From NCBI RefSeq assembly GCF_014161445.1, contig NZ_JABBXA010000004.1, forward strand, positions 62,001 through 126,000: a stretch of DNA of 64,000 nt, read 5' to 3'. This document shows, piece by piece, positions 42,904-53,034 of the stretch. The DNA is from Microbispora sp. H13382 (lineage in GTDB: Bacteria; Actinomycetota; Actinomycetes; Streptosporangiales; Streptosporangiaceae). Positions within the stretch are counted from its first letter, which is position 1. Each line of letters begins with the position of its first letter. The position numbers and the translations under genes are program-made. Under the pieces are notes generated by a model. The model ran no database searches, was not told the origin of the DNA, and worked only from the letters and a program-made list of their open reading frames with translations.

Positions 42904-43632
42904 ATGCGTAAGACTTCGAACGACCAGCCCGGTCTGGTCCGCCCCGATGGGAACCCCGTACGCGTCCTCGTGGTCGACGACGAACCGGACCTCGTCGAGG
43001 TCCTCGGCGCGGTGCTGAAATACGAGGGCTGGGAGGTGCGCACGGCGGGCGACGGGACGTCGGCGGTGAAGGAGGCACGGGAGTTCCAGCCCGACGCGGT
43101 GCTGCTGGACATCATGCTGCCCGACTTCGACGGGCTTGAGGTGCTGCGCCGCCTGCGTGCCGAGGCCCCGGACGTGTGCGTGCTGTTCCTGACCGCGCGC
43201 GACGCGGTGGAGGACCGCATCGCGGGCATCACCGCGGGCGGGGACGACTACGTGACCAAGCCGTTCAGCCTGGAGGAGGTGCTCGCCCGGCTGCGCGGGC
43301 TGCTGCGCCGCGCCGGCATGGCGCGCAGCGCCGAGGGCGACCGGCTGGTGGTGGGCGACCTGATGATGGACGAGGACGCCCGCGAGGTGACGCGCGACGG
43401 GGAGCTGGTCGAGCTCACGCCGACCGAGTTCGAGCTGCTGCGCTTCCTCATGCGCAACCCCCGGCGCGTGCTGAGCAAGGCGCAGATCCTCGACCGCGTC
43501 TGGTCCTACGACTTCGGCGGGCAGGCGCACGTGGTCGAGCTGTACATCAGCTACCTGCGCAAGAAGATCGACGCCGGCCGGCGGCCGCTGATCCACACGG
43601 TGCGGGGCGTGGGATACGTCCTGCGGCCGTGA
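42904..43632 (+). CDS. OmpR-family response regulator of the flavin electron-transfer operon
   Basis: 242 residues. Receiver at 19-132: 'VLVVDDEPDLVEVL', phospho-acceptor Asp in 'AVLLDIMLPDFDG', 'LFLTARDAVEDR', Lys in 'DDYVTKPFSLEE'. Winged-helix domain at 145-240 with 'LTPTEFELLRFLMRNPRRVLS' and the C-terminal '[14 protein letters not shown]'. It is divergent from the ferric-reductase-like operon and precedes a histidine kinase by 10 bases. The start ATG follows a GGGGAGGA about 15 bases away, somewhat far. It likely controls the divergent operon according to a redox, iron or other metal signal sensed by its partner. Confidence 0.95.
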   Translation: MRKTSNDQPGLVRPDGNPVRVLVVDDEPDLVEVLGAVLKYEGWEVRTAGDGTSAVKEAREFQPDAVLLDIMLPDFDGLEVLRRLRAEAPDVCVLFLTARDAVEDRIAGITAGGDDYVTKPFSLEEVLARLRGLLRRAGMARSAEGDRLVVGDLMMDEDAREVTRDGELVELTPTEFELLRFLMRNPRRVLSKAQILDRVWSYDFGGQAHVVELYISYLRKKIDAGRRPLIHTVRGVGYVLRP

Positions 43633-43642
43633 CGGCGCCCCG

Positions 43643-45151
43643 GTGACCGGGACGCCGCGGCCGGGGGCGCCGCGTCCGCGCCGCCTTCGCCTGGTGCCGC
43701 GCACGCTGCGGACCCGCCTTGTGGTGGGCACGCTGGTGCTGCTCGTGCTCGCCTGCGCCGCGGCGGGGGCCGCCTCGTCCCTCCTGCTCGAACGGTTCAT
43801 GGTCGAACGACTCGACCAGCAGCTGTACATGACGGCCGGGCGGTTCGCGGAGAGCCTGGCCCACGAGGAACGCGAGGAGCACGAGCACGGAGACCCGCGC
43901 AACCCGCACGGCGAGCGCGGGGACTCGCGCGGGCAGGCGCCCGGCACGCTGGGCGTGCTCGTGCGGGACGGCGAGGCGGGCGAGCCCGCCGTGGTGGGCC
44001 GGGACGACCCGGTCCTGTCGGCGAAGGACCGCAGGACGCTGGCCGCCGTCCCGGCCGACGGGCTCGGGCACACGGTGGACCTGTCCTCGGGCGGTCTCGA
44101 CGACTACCGGGTGATGGCCGTCGGCAACGACGACGGGGAACTGCTCGTCACCGGCCTGCCGCTGGACGACGTACGCGCCACCGTCCAGCGCCTGCAGATG
44201 GCCGAGATCGGGGTGTTCGCCGTCGTCGTGCTCGTGACCGGGATCGCCGGGGCCGTGTGGGTGAGGCTGTCGCTGCGCCCGCTGGAGCGGGTCGCGGCCA
44301 CGGCCCGGCGCGTGGCCCGCCTGCCGCTGGCCGACGGCGAGGTCGCGCTGCCCGACGGGGTGCCCGACGAGGACCCACGCACCGAGATCGGCCAGGTGGG
44401 GGAGGCGTTCAACCGCATGCTCGGCCACGTGGGGCGGGCCCTCGCCCACCGCCACGCCAGCGAGCAGCGGATGCGCACCTTCGCCGGCGACGCCAGCCAC
44501 GAGCTGCGCACCCCGCTCGCCACCGTCCGCGCCCATGTCCAGCTCGCCCGCCGCGACGAGGCGGCCGTCCCCGGCGGCGTACGGCACGCCCTCGAGCGCA
44601 TCGACGCCGAGTCGGCCCGCATGGGCACGCTCGTGGACGACCTGCTGCTGCTGACCCGGCTCGACGCCGGCCGCCCGCTCGCGCGGGAGGAGGTCGACCT
44701 GACCCGCCTGGCCATCGACGCCACCGGCGACGCCCGCGCCTACGGGCCCGACCACCGCTGGCGGCTCGACCTGCCCGAGGAGCCCGTGATCGTGCCCGGG
44801 GACCCCGACCGGCTCCACCAGGTGGTGGCCAACCTGCTGGGCAACGCCCGCGCGCACACCCCGCCCGGTACGACCGTCACCGTCGCCCTGCGTTCCCGGA
44901 TACCGGATCCGCCGGGACCGGACGGGGTCGAGCTGACCGTGACCGACGACGGCCCCGGCATCCCCGAGGACCTGCAGGGCGAGATCTTCGAACGGTTCGT
45001 CCGCGCCGACAAGGCCCGCGCCCGCGCCTCGGGCGGCAGCGGCCTGGGACTCGCGATCGTCAAGGCGGTGGTGGCGGCCCACGGCGGCACCGTCGACGTG
45101 GAGAGCCGTCCCGGCCGTACGGCGTTCCGCGTCATGCTGCCCGACGCGTGA
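43643..45151 (+). CDS. HAMP-containing sensor histidine kinase
   Basis: 502 residues. Membrane helices at about 24-46 and 190-212 enclose an extracytoplasmic domain (about 47-189) that contains an acidic, His-rich stretch (around 74-92, of type HEEREEHEHGDP). This is a plausible metal site, matching the Asp/His run in the FMN protein across the gap. HAMP follows ('SLRPLERVAATARRVA'). HisKA has 'FAGDASHELRTPLATV'; the HATPase has 'NLLGNARAHTPPGT', 'DDGPGIPEDLQGEIFERF' and '[14 protein letters not shown]'. The GTG at 43643 lies 10 bases after the regulator stop. It probably reports iron or copper at the cell surface; that is an inference from the sensor composition. Confidence 0.93.
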   Translation: MTGTPRPGAPRPRRLRLVPRTLRTRLVVGTLVLLVLACAAAGAASSLLLERFMVERLDQQLYMTAGRFAESLAHEEREEHEHGDPRNPHGERGDSRGQAPGTLGVLVRDGEAGEPAVVGRDDPVLSAKDRRTLAAVPADGLGHTVDLSSGGLDDYRVMAVGNDDGELLVTGLPLDDVRATVQRLQMAEIGVFAVVVLVTGIAGAVWVRLSLRPLERVAATARRVARLPLADGEVALPDGVPDEDPRTEIGQVGEAFNRMLGHVGRALAHRHASEQRMRTFAGDASHELRTPLATVRAHVQLARRDEAAVPGGVRHALERIDAESARMGTLVDDLLLLTRLDAGRPLAREEVDLTRLAIDATGDARAYGPDHRWRLDLPEEPVIVPGDPDRLHQVVANLLGNARAHTPPGTTVTVALRSRIPDPPGPDGVELTVTDDGPGIPEDLQGEIFERFVRADKARARASGGSGLGLAIVKAVVAAHGGTVDVESRPGRTAFRVMLPDA

Positions 45152-45190
45152 CATCGTGCTGTCCTCGGCCCTCTGTTCGAGGGGGTGCCG

Positions 45191-45219
45191 TGAAACAAAT
45201 GTTGCATATGAGGAATACT
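45191..45219 (+). promoter_or_regulatory. Possible promoter of the small gene at 45285
   Basis: TGAAAC (45191-45196) and AATACT (45214-45219) are separated by 17 bases in an AT-rich patch. A GCGGAG/CTCCGC hairpin (45252-45267) follows in the leader, just before the ribosome binding site. The match to consensus is partial. Confidence 0.35.
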
Positions 45220-45284
45220 TAGGCGTTGGGGGGGCAGGGGGGTCTTTCTGAGCGGAGGTCCCTCCGCGACAAGAGAGGTGTGCA

Positions 45285-45548
45285 ATGACCGCGACCGCTA
45301 CCGAGCGCCGCACTACTGACGGGCTTCCACACCCATGGCCGGATGACCGCTATGAGGTCAGATGCGACAGGGAGAGCCCGTTCACCGGTAGCCGTGACCG
45401 CTACCACTACGCCAAGAACGCCGTGGAGTCCGCGAAGGCGTTGGAGAGAGCGGGACTCGCCCGCCGCGTGGTGGTCGTCAGACTGGCGGACGAGACCATC
45501 ATCTACGACCGTGTCGGCGACGTGAATCTGCCTCCCGAGTCGTGGTGA
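45285..45548 (+). CDS. Small conserved-looking protein, function unknown
   Basis: 87 residues, no signal peptide or membrane helix. The sequence is rich in Arg and Asp, with a central helix 'YHYAKNAVESAKALERAGLA' and a beta hairpin 'RVVVVRLADETIIYDRVG'. The GAGAGG at 45272-45277 precedes the ATG at good distance. A possible promoter is at 45191 and a perfect terminator follows at 45605, so it is an independent unit. I do not recognise a family. The short fold (helix + strands) is of the size of small nucleic-acid- or peptide-binding proteins, but nothing supports a role. Confidence 0.7.
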   Translation: MTATATERRTTDGLPHPWPDDRYEVRCDRESPFTGSRDRYHYAKNAVESAKALERAGLARRVVVVRLADETIIYDRVGDVNLPPESW

Positions 45549-45604
45549 TCCGGCGTGGCATGGTGTGACAGGTCCGGTTGCGTCATGTTCGTATAGCGGA
45601 AGAC

Positions 45605-45639
45605 GACGATCCCCCGGGAGTTTGTCCCGGGGGATCGTC
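45605..45639. terminator. Perfect 15-bp hairpin terminator between convergent genes
   Basis: GACGATCCCCCGGGA (45605-45619), loop GTTTG, TCCCGGGGGATCGTC (45625-45639). It lies between the small gene (stop 45548) and the CBM2 gene (stop 45741) and would serve both. The rest of 45549-45740 is empty. Confidence 0.8.
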
Positions 45640-45740
45640 CATGTGTCTGTTGATCACGCGGCCCGGGGATTGCCCGGTCGCCGGTCTCTTACCGGGTCCA
45701 GCGAGGTCGCCGGGTCCCGCCGGTCAGGTGGGCGTGCGGG

Positions 45741-46133
45741 TCAGGCGGGCGTGCAGGTCATGTCCGGCGCCCTTCCACCGCCCAGGCGGGCGGCGAAGCC
45801 GAAGACGGTCGAGCCGCCGACGGGGAGATCGCCGTTGTAGCTCTCGTTGCCGAACGCATAGGTGCCGACTATGCCGATCACCGGGAGGGGGACGGCCCCC
45901 CACACCTGGGTGACGACGCTGCCGTCGGTGTAGCGCCACGACACACGCCAGCCCTTGATGGCGGACGAACCGGTGTTGGTCACGGTGACCTGTCCGAGCG
46001 TGGTGGTCCCGGGCCAGGTGCTGGTGATCGTGTAGCTCGCCGCGCAGCCGATCGAGTCCGCGGACGCCGGCACGGCCGCGATCCCGGTGGACACCAGGAC
46101 CAGGGCCGCCGTGGTGATCGCCTTCCTGATCAT
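45741..46133 (-). CDS. Secreted stand-alone cellulose-binding module (CBM2-like)
   Basis: 130 residues: signal peptide at 1-26 ending in 'ASA', then one CBM2-like domain (about 29-128). It starts with a Cys ('IGCAASYTITSTWPG') and ends with 'MTCTPA', giving the conserved disulfide, and has surface Trp residues in 'GWRVSWRYTDGS' and 'TQVWGA'. There is no catalytic domain. Such proteins bind crystalline cellulose or chitin and may aid attachment or substrate loosening. The middle part ('LPVIGIVGTYAF') departs from the standard CBM2 used in the two neighbouring cellulases, so it may have another specificity. It is third in the cellulase cluster, after a strong hairpin. Confidence 0.85.
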   Translation of the reverse strand: MIRKAITTAALVLVSTGIAAVPASADSIGCAASYTITSTWPGTTTLGQVTVTNTGSSAIKGWRVSWRYTDGSVVTQVWGAVPLPVIGIVGTYAFGNESYNGDLPVGGSTVFGFAARLGGGRAPDMTCTPA

Positions 46134-46221
46134 CGATCTCCCTTCCTCGCACTGCCCGGTCGTCGCCGGGACGCCGGACCATCCGGCCCATGCCGGTCGG
46201 TCCGCGATGCGGATTGGTGCT

Positions 46222-46259
46222 CCGCCTTCCCCGGAGAGGGGTCCATCCGGGGAAGGCGG
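46222..46259 (-). terminator. Hairpin between GH9 and CBM2 genes
   Basis: CCGCCTTCCCCGGA (46222-46235) pairs perfectly with TCCGGGGAAGGCGG (46246-46259), loop 10 bases, 29 bases past the GH9 stop. It can stop or process the message, so the CBM2 gene may be expressed separately. The rest of the 154-base gap holds no gene. Confidence 0.65.
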
Positions 46260-46287
46260 GCGACTTGGGCGAGCCCGGGAGCGCGGG

Positions 46288-48839
<2,552 letters not shown>

Positions 48840-48856
48840 GGCTCACGGGGACCCGC

Positions 48857-51331
48857 TCAGCCGTTGGGGAAGAGCAGGCCGTACTGTCCGAGCGCGGTCG
48901 CGACGTCCGTCTGCGCCCAGAAGCGGTGGTAGCGGAAGACCGGGGCCGATCCGCCGTTCAGGTACGACTGGACCTTCGGCCAGTCCGGGTCGTTCTTGTA
49001 CCAGGACCGGATGGAGATGAAGGTCGAGCTGCTGTTGATCGGGTCGCCGTTCGGCATCTTGCCGCTCCAGCCGGACGGGACGTAGATCGGGTCGTCGAGG
49101 CGGTTGTAGTCGGCCTTGGTCTCGTTGACCGACACGCCCTTGGCGTCCTGGTTGTTCTTCCAGATGCCGTCCAGGAGAGCCTTGGCCGTGGCCTTGGCCT
49201 GGGCGTGGTTCGCCTTGGCCGCGTAGAACATCAGCGTCTTGGCGTAGGAGCCGGCCACGCCGATGTCGTCGGTGTAGTCCCGGATGGTCACGTGCAGGCC
49301 GGTGTTGGCCGGCGGCATCCCGGTGCCGCTGAAGCTGGCGTCCGGCTGACCGGTCCACACCAGCGTCGAGGGGATCTGGAAGGAGCCGTCGGAGTTCACC
49401 GTGGTGCCGCCCAGCGCCCAGGTGACCCACTTGTCGAGGATCGCCTTGGCGTCGGTGTTGCCCGTGGCGTAGTAGAGCTCGGCCACGCGCTCCATCGACC
49501 ACGCCTGGAAGCCGAACCACTGGTTCGACGGCGGGTCGTGGTAGACCGGCTGCCAGTCGTAGGCCATGCCGAAGAACTTGGGCAGGCCGGACGGCGGGGC
49601 GGCGTAGTGGCCCTCCCAGCTGTTGGTCGCGCCGCCGGCGATGCCGCCCTCGGCCGACTGCAGCCACTTGTAGAACTGCAGCTGGCGGGTGAGGCTGGTC
49701 GACCAGTCGGTGACCGCGGTCGAGCCCTTGGGCTTCAGCGCGCTGACGTTCGACAGCGCCCAGGCCGCCATCGGGTTCTGGTAGCCCGAGTGGTTGTGGC
49801 TGGAGCCGATGCGCCACGCCCAGCCGGCCGACGTGTCGGTCGCGCCGCCCCAGGCGTAGTACCAGGACAGCAGGTAGTTCGACGCGTTCTTGCCGGTGCC
49901 CGCCGGGCAGGAGGTGCTGGTGCAGTTCGGCTGCTTGAAGTACTTGTCGTACATCGAGTAGCGCAGGTAGTCACCCATCTTCGCGGCGTTGGCCACGGAG
50001 GTGGAGATCTGCGACTGCTTGCCCTGCTCGGTCGCCCAGGTCAGCGCCCAGTAGGCGGCCTGGACGGCGCGGGCGTCGGCGTCCGGCGCGTTGGTGTACT
50101 TCCACTGCTTCGCGTAGGACGCGTCACCCGTGAACAGGTCGAGGAACCCGTTCGGGCCGCCGAACTTGAAGGTGTCGCACGACGGCTGCGGGATGGTCTC
50201 GAAGACCGACTCCTCGGGGCCGCGCTGGTAGGTGTTGATGTACGCCGGCTTGGTGGTGCCGTCGCCGCAACGCCCGAAGCCGTAGGTGTTGTCGACGTCC
50301 AGCAGCCAGTGCATGCCGTAGATGTCGGAGGTGCCGTACGCGCTCTTCAGCTCGTTCGCGATCGGGTCGGTGCCGACGCTGACGCCGCTGTCGAGCTTGG
50401 ACGGGTACCCCGAGATGTCGTTCCACTCACCCGCGTACGTCGCCGGCTTGCTGGGGTCGTACTTGTCGTTGGTCGGCTGGTCGGCGCGCGCCGGGATGAT
50501 GTACTTCTCCATCGACTGCCACGCGGTGTTGAACTTCGACCAGTCGCCGGTGACCTTGCCGTACATCGCCTCCAGCCACAGGTAGTAGCTGTAGGCCTCG
50601 GACGTCGTCTCGTGGCCCTGGTCCGGCGCCTCCACGAGCAGCGTCTCGACCGAGTGGTACGGCACGCCCTGCGGCGAGAAGTACCCGTTGGCCGGGTCGT
50701 GGATCTTGTTGTACATCGTCATGAAGTTGTTGATGTACTGGTTGGTTCCCGGCGAGGGGCTCGCCGACGGCGACGCGGACGGCGACGCCGAGGGAGAGGC
50801 GGAGGGCGAAGCGGACGGCGAGGCCGAGGGAGAGGCCGACGGCGACGGGGACGGCGACGGGCTCACGGGCGGGGAGGGGCTCACGACCGCCCCACAGGTC
50901 ACCCCGTTGATGGAGAACGAGGCGGGCTTGTTGTTGCTGCCGGTCCACGTTCCCTGGAACCCGACGTTGGTCGTCGCACCGGTGCCGAGGCTGCCGTTCC
51001 AGGACATGTTCGTGGCCGTGACGGTGGTGCCGCTCTGGCTCCAGTTGGCCGACCAGCCGTTGGACAGCTTCTGTCCGTTGGGGAAGGTGAACCGGAGCGT
51101 CCAGTTGTTGACCGGGTCGCCAAGGTTCTTGATGTCCAGGCTGGCCGTGAAACCGCCCGAGCCGGAACCCCAGGAGTTGAGCGCGTACTGAACGTCGCAG
51201 GCCACGGCGGCGGACGCGGGGGTCTGCGCCAGCCCGACGAGGAGGCCGCCGCTCACGGTGGCGGCCGCCAGCAGGGCCAGCGGTCTCCGCGATCGTGGGA
51301 GCGCTCCCGTACTAAGAGCTCTCGTTCTCAT
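48857..51331 (-). CDS. GH48 reducing-end exocellulase with N-terminal CBM2
   Basis: 824 residues from the ATG at 51331: signal peptide (1-43), CBM2 (about 44-145, '[17 protein letters not shown]' to 'SINGVTCG'), Pro/Ser linker (about 148-188), GH48 domain (about 190-824). GH48 marks are '[19 protein letters not shown]' with the proposed acid Glu, and 'DVDNTYGFG'. It releases cellobiose from reducing ends and works with the GH9 enzyme. Promoter and CelR-type operator lie at 51440-51488. The ribosome binding GGAG is locked in a small hairpin. An upstream frame extends to 51457 but would include the operator, so it is not used. A second operator-like palindrome is inside the signal-peptide codons (51296-51309). 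Confidence 0.95.
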   Translation of the reverse strand: MRTRALSTGALPRSRRPLALLAAATVSGGLLVGLAQTPASAAVACDVQYALNSWGSGSGGFTASLDIKNLGDPVNNWTLRFTFPNGQKLSNGWSANWSQSGTTVTATNMSWNGSLGTGATTNVGFQGTWTGSNNKPASFSINGVTCGAVVSPSPPVSPSPSPSPSASPSASPSASPSASPSASPSASPSASPSPGTNQYINNFMTMYNKIHDPANGYFSPQGVPYHSVETLLVEAPDQGHETTSEAYSYYLWLEAMYGKVTGDWSKFNTAWQSMEKYIIPARADQPTNDKYDPSKPATYAGEWNDISGYPSKLDSGVSVGTDPIANELKSAYGTSDIYGMHWLLDVDNTYGFGRCGDGTTKPAYINTYQRGPEESVFETIPQPSCDTFKFGGPNGFLDLFTGDASYAKQWKYTNAPDADARAVQAAYWALTWATEQGKQSQISTSVANAAKMGDYLRYSMYDKYFKQPNCTSTSCPAGTGKNASNYLLSWYYAWGGATDTSAGWAWRIGSSHNHSGYQNPMAAWALSNVSALKPKGSTAVTDWSTSLTRQLQFYKWLQSAEGGIAGGATNSWEGHYAAPPSGLPKFFGMAYDWQPVYHDPPSNQWFGFQAWSMERVAELYYATGNTDAKAILDKWVTWALGGTTVNSDGSFQIPSTLVWTGQPDASFSGTGMPPANTGLHVTIRDYTDDIGVAGSYAKTLMFYAAKANHAQAKATAKALLDGIWKNNQDAKGVSVNETKADYNRLDDPIYVPSGWSGKMPNGDPINSSSTFISIRSWYKNDPDWPKVQSYLNGGSAPVFRYHRFWAQTDVATALGQYGLLFPNG
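51296..51309. promoter_or_regulatory. Intragenic CelR/CebR-type operator
   Basis: TGGGAGCGCTCCCG, 13 of 14 bases matching the cellobiose-repressor palindrome. It lies in codons about 8-12 of the GH48 gene, 131 bases from the upstream copy, so a looping repressor or roadblock is possible. Confidence 0.6.
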
Positions 51332-51332
51332 T

Positions 51333-51349
51333 TTTGGAGGGTCTCCAAA
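51333..51349 (-). promoter_or_regulatory. Hairpin covering the GH48 ribosome binding site
   Basis: TTTGGAG / CTCCAAA, seven bases each with a three-base loop. On the gene strand the only Shine-Dalgarno-like GGAG (11 bases before the ATG) is inside the stem, so translation may be limited until the hairpin opens. Confidence 0.45.
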
Positions 51350-51439
51350 GTGGGTTGGGGGTGGGAGCATCGGATGGAGAAATCCCAGGTAGCGGATTTC
51401 ACGGCCGATGCGGGCAAGGGTGAATCTGAACCGGTAGGA

Positions 51440-51453
51440 TGGGAGCGCTCCCA
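51440..51453. promoter_or_regulatory. CelR/CebR operator upstream of GH48
   Basis: TGGGAGCGCTCCCA, a perfect 14-base palindrome identical to the operator bound by the LacI-type cellobiose repressor CelR of Thermobifida fusca (CebR in Streptomyces). It lies at or just after the expected transcription start, where a bound repressor would block RNA polymerase; cellobiose would lift repression. Confidence 0.9.
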
Positions 51454-51460
51454 CCACAGG

Positions 51461-51488
51461 ATTGTGGATTGGGCCCCCCGTATGTCAA
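51461..51488 (-). promoter_or_regulatory. Promoter of the GH48 gene
   Basis: On the minus strand TTGACA (51488-51483) and CACAAT (51466-51461) are spaced by 16 bases. The predicted start at about 51454 abuts the operator at 51440-51453, leaving a leader of about 120 bases. Confidence 0.65.
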
Positions 51489-51641
51489 TGACAGGTTGCC
51501 GACGCCTCACCCGGTGATCCCGCCGCACGGTGAGCCGGGGCCCCTTGCTGGTCTTTTGCCCCTCCCTGACGGATGTGGCGAGATTTCATAACTGAAACTT
51601 TCATCTGTAACGGCCCGGCCGTTCAGCCCGCCGTGACCGGT

Positions 51642-51666
51642 GGTTAGGGCTCTCGGCTGCGGGTAG
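51642..51666 (+). promoter_or_regulatory. Possible stress-sigma promoter of the holin-DUF3618-BrkB operon
   Basis: GGTT, 15 bases, GGGTAG. This is close to the actinobacterial sigma-B pattern GNNT-N14-16-GGGTAC/T, 31 bases before the start codon. The last base differs from consensus. The remainder of 51489-51641 shows no other site I can name. Confidence 0.4.
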
Positions 51667-51697
51667 GCGCTTCCCAACCCTGGAAGGGAGGCAGGCC

Positions 51698-52096
51698 ATG
51701 ACCATCCAGAAGGAGTCGCTGTCCACGGGCGAACTCGTCCGACGGCTGTCCGAGGACGTCTCCCGGTTGATCCGCGACGAACTGCGGCTGGCGCGGCTTG
51801 AAATGACGCGTAAGGGCAAACGCGCGGGTATGGGCGCGGGCCTGCTCGGAGCCGCGGGTCTCATCGCGTTCTACGGCGGGGGAGCCCTCGTGGCCACGGC
51901 GATCCTGGCGCTCGCACTGGTGCTGCCCGCCTGGGGCAGCGCCCTGATCGTAGGCGCCGCGCTGCTGGCACTCGCCGGGCTGCTCGCCCTGGTGGGCAAG
52001 GAGCAGGTGTCCCGCGCGGCGCCGCCCACTCCCGACGAGGCGATGCGCAGCCTCAAAGCGGACATCGACGTCATGAAGGAGAGTGCGCGCAGATGA
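51698..52096 (+). CDS. Holin-like / DUF1469-type small membrane protein
   Basis: 132 residues. An amphipathic N-terminal helix ('LVRRLSEDVSRLIRDELRLARLEM', about 13-36), two membrane helices (about 47-72 and 78-102), and a charged C-terminal helix. This is the actinobacterial 'phage holin family' type (superfamily III/DUF1469) found on chromosomes in stress operons; it is not evidence of a prophage. AAGGGAGG lies before the ATG. Its stop overlaps the next start by four bases. In this family the role is thought to be membrane or envelope stress; that is not shown here. Confidence 0.88.
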   Translation: MTIQKESLSTGELVRRLSEDVSRLIRDELRLARLEMTRKGKRAGMGAGLLGAAGLIAFYGGGALVATAILALALVLPAWGSALIVGAALLALAGLLALVGKEQVSRAAPPTPDEAMRSLKADIDVMKESARR

Positions 52097-53034
52097 CCGA
52101 GACCGACCCCGGAGCGGCCCGGCCGAACGCCGGTGCCGTGGGTGTGCACAGACAGGACGTGTCCGAGCCGGTCACCGAGCCGGAGTCGCTGAACGCCGTG
52201 CGGCAGTCGCGGCCCGGTCCCGAACCCGTGGCCGCGGCCCGGGACACCGAGACCAAGGGCGAGGACGAGAAGAAGGGCCACGACGAGATCGCCGAGGTCC
52301 GCCAGGAGATCGAACGGACCCGCGACCACCTCGGCGACACGATCGAGGCCCTGGCAGCCAAGGCCGACGTGAAGGCGCGGGCGCAGGAGCGCGTGCACGC
52401 GACCACCGCCGCCGCGCGGGCCAGGGTCGCCGGAGTCACCGGCCGTGTGCGCGAGGCCACGCCGGAGCCGGTGCGCGGAGCCGCCGGCAAGGTGGGCGAA
52501 CAGGCGAGGCGCCGTCCCGGCATGGTCGCCGCCGCCGGAGTCGCGGGGACCGCGCTGCTGCTGCTCCGCCGCGTCATCACCCGGAGCCAGGGCCGTACGA
52601 CGAGGCCGGGCGTGTCCGGCATGTTCCAGAAGCAGGGCATGCCGGCGAAGGCCCGCGGGTTCGGCGGAGGCCGCATGGGCCGGGGGATGGGCGGGCTCGG
52701 GACCTCCGGGAAGACCGGCAAGCCGGTCGGCGGATACCGGATGCTCGGCGCCAAGAAGAGGGTCGGCGGCCTGGGCCCGCTCGGCGGCAAGGGCGCGTTC
52801 GGCGGGAAGAGCGCCTTCGGCGGGCTGCGCGTGCCCGGCGGGAAGAGCGCGTTCAGCGGGCTGCGCATGCCCGGTGGTAAGCGCGGCTTCGGCGGGATGA
52901 ACGCGTTCGGCCGGAAGACCATGTTCGGCGGCAGGGGAATGCGCGGCATCTTCGGCCGGAGCCGCATGTTCGGCGGCCGCCGGATGTTCTCGCATCCACG
53001 TCACACGCTCATGCGGAGGTTCGCCCACCGATGA
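52093..53034 (+). CDS. DUF3618 protein with Gly/Met/Phe/Lys-rich repetitive tail
   Basis: 313 residues. DUF3618 is at about 65-110 ('EIAEVRQEIERTRDHLGDTIEALAAKADVKARA'), followed by a helical part, then a single membrane helix (about 148-163). The last 150 residues are repeats of the type GGKSAFGGLRVPGG, very basic and rich in Gly, Phe and Met. Usual DUF3618 proteins end soon after the membrane helix, so the tail is unusual. It is in the middle of the three-gene operon (ATGA overlaps at both ends). It may bind nucleic acid or polyphosphate through the basic tail; this is a guess from charge. Confidence 0.85.
   Translation: MTETDPGAARPNAGAVGVHRQDVSEPVTEPESLNAVRQSRPGPEPVAAARDTETKGEDEKKGHDEIAEVRQEIERTRDHLGDTIEALAAKADVKARAQERVHATTAAARARVAGVTGRVREATPEPVRGAAGKVGEQARRRPGMVAAAGVAGTALLLLRRVITRSQGRTTRPGVSGMFQKQGMPAKARGFGGGRMGRGMGGLGTSGKTGKPVGGYRMLGAKKRVGGLGPLGGKGAFGGKSAFGGLRVPGGKSAFSGLRMPGGKRGFGGMNAFGRKTMFGGRGMRGIFGRSRMFGGRRMFSHPRHTLMRRFAHR

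Noticed and set aside
51332-51457. Longer GH48 start at 51457
   Set aside because: It would put the operator and leader inside the gene and place a non-secretory stretch before the signal peptide; the ATG at 51331 gives a normal signal peptide.
51698-52096. Prophage marker (holin)
   Set aside because: This holin-like family is common on actinobacterial chromosomes with DUF3618 and YihY genes; there is no lysin, integrase or phage structural gene around it.
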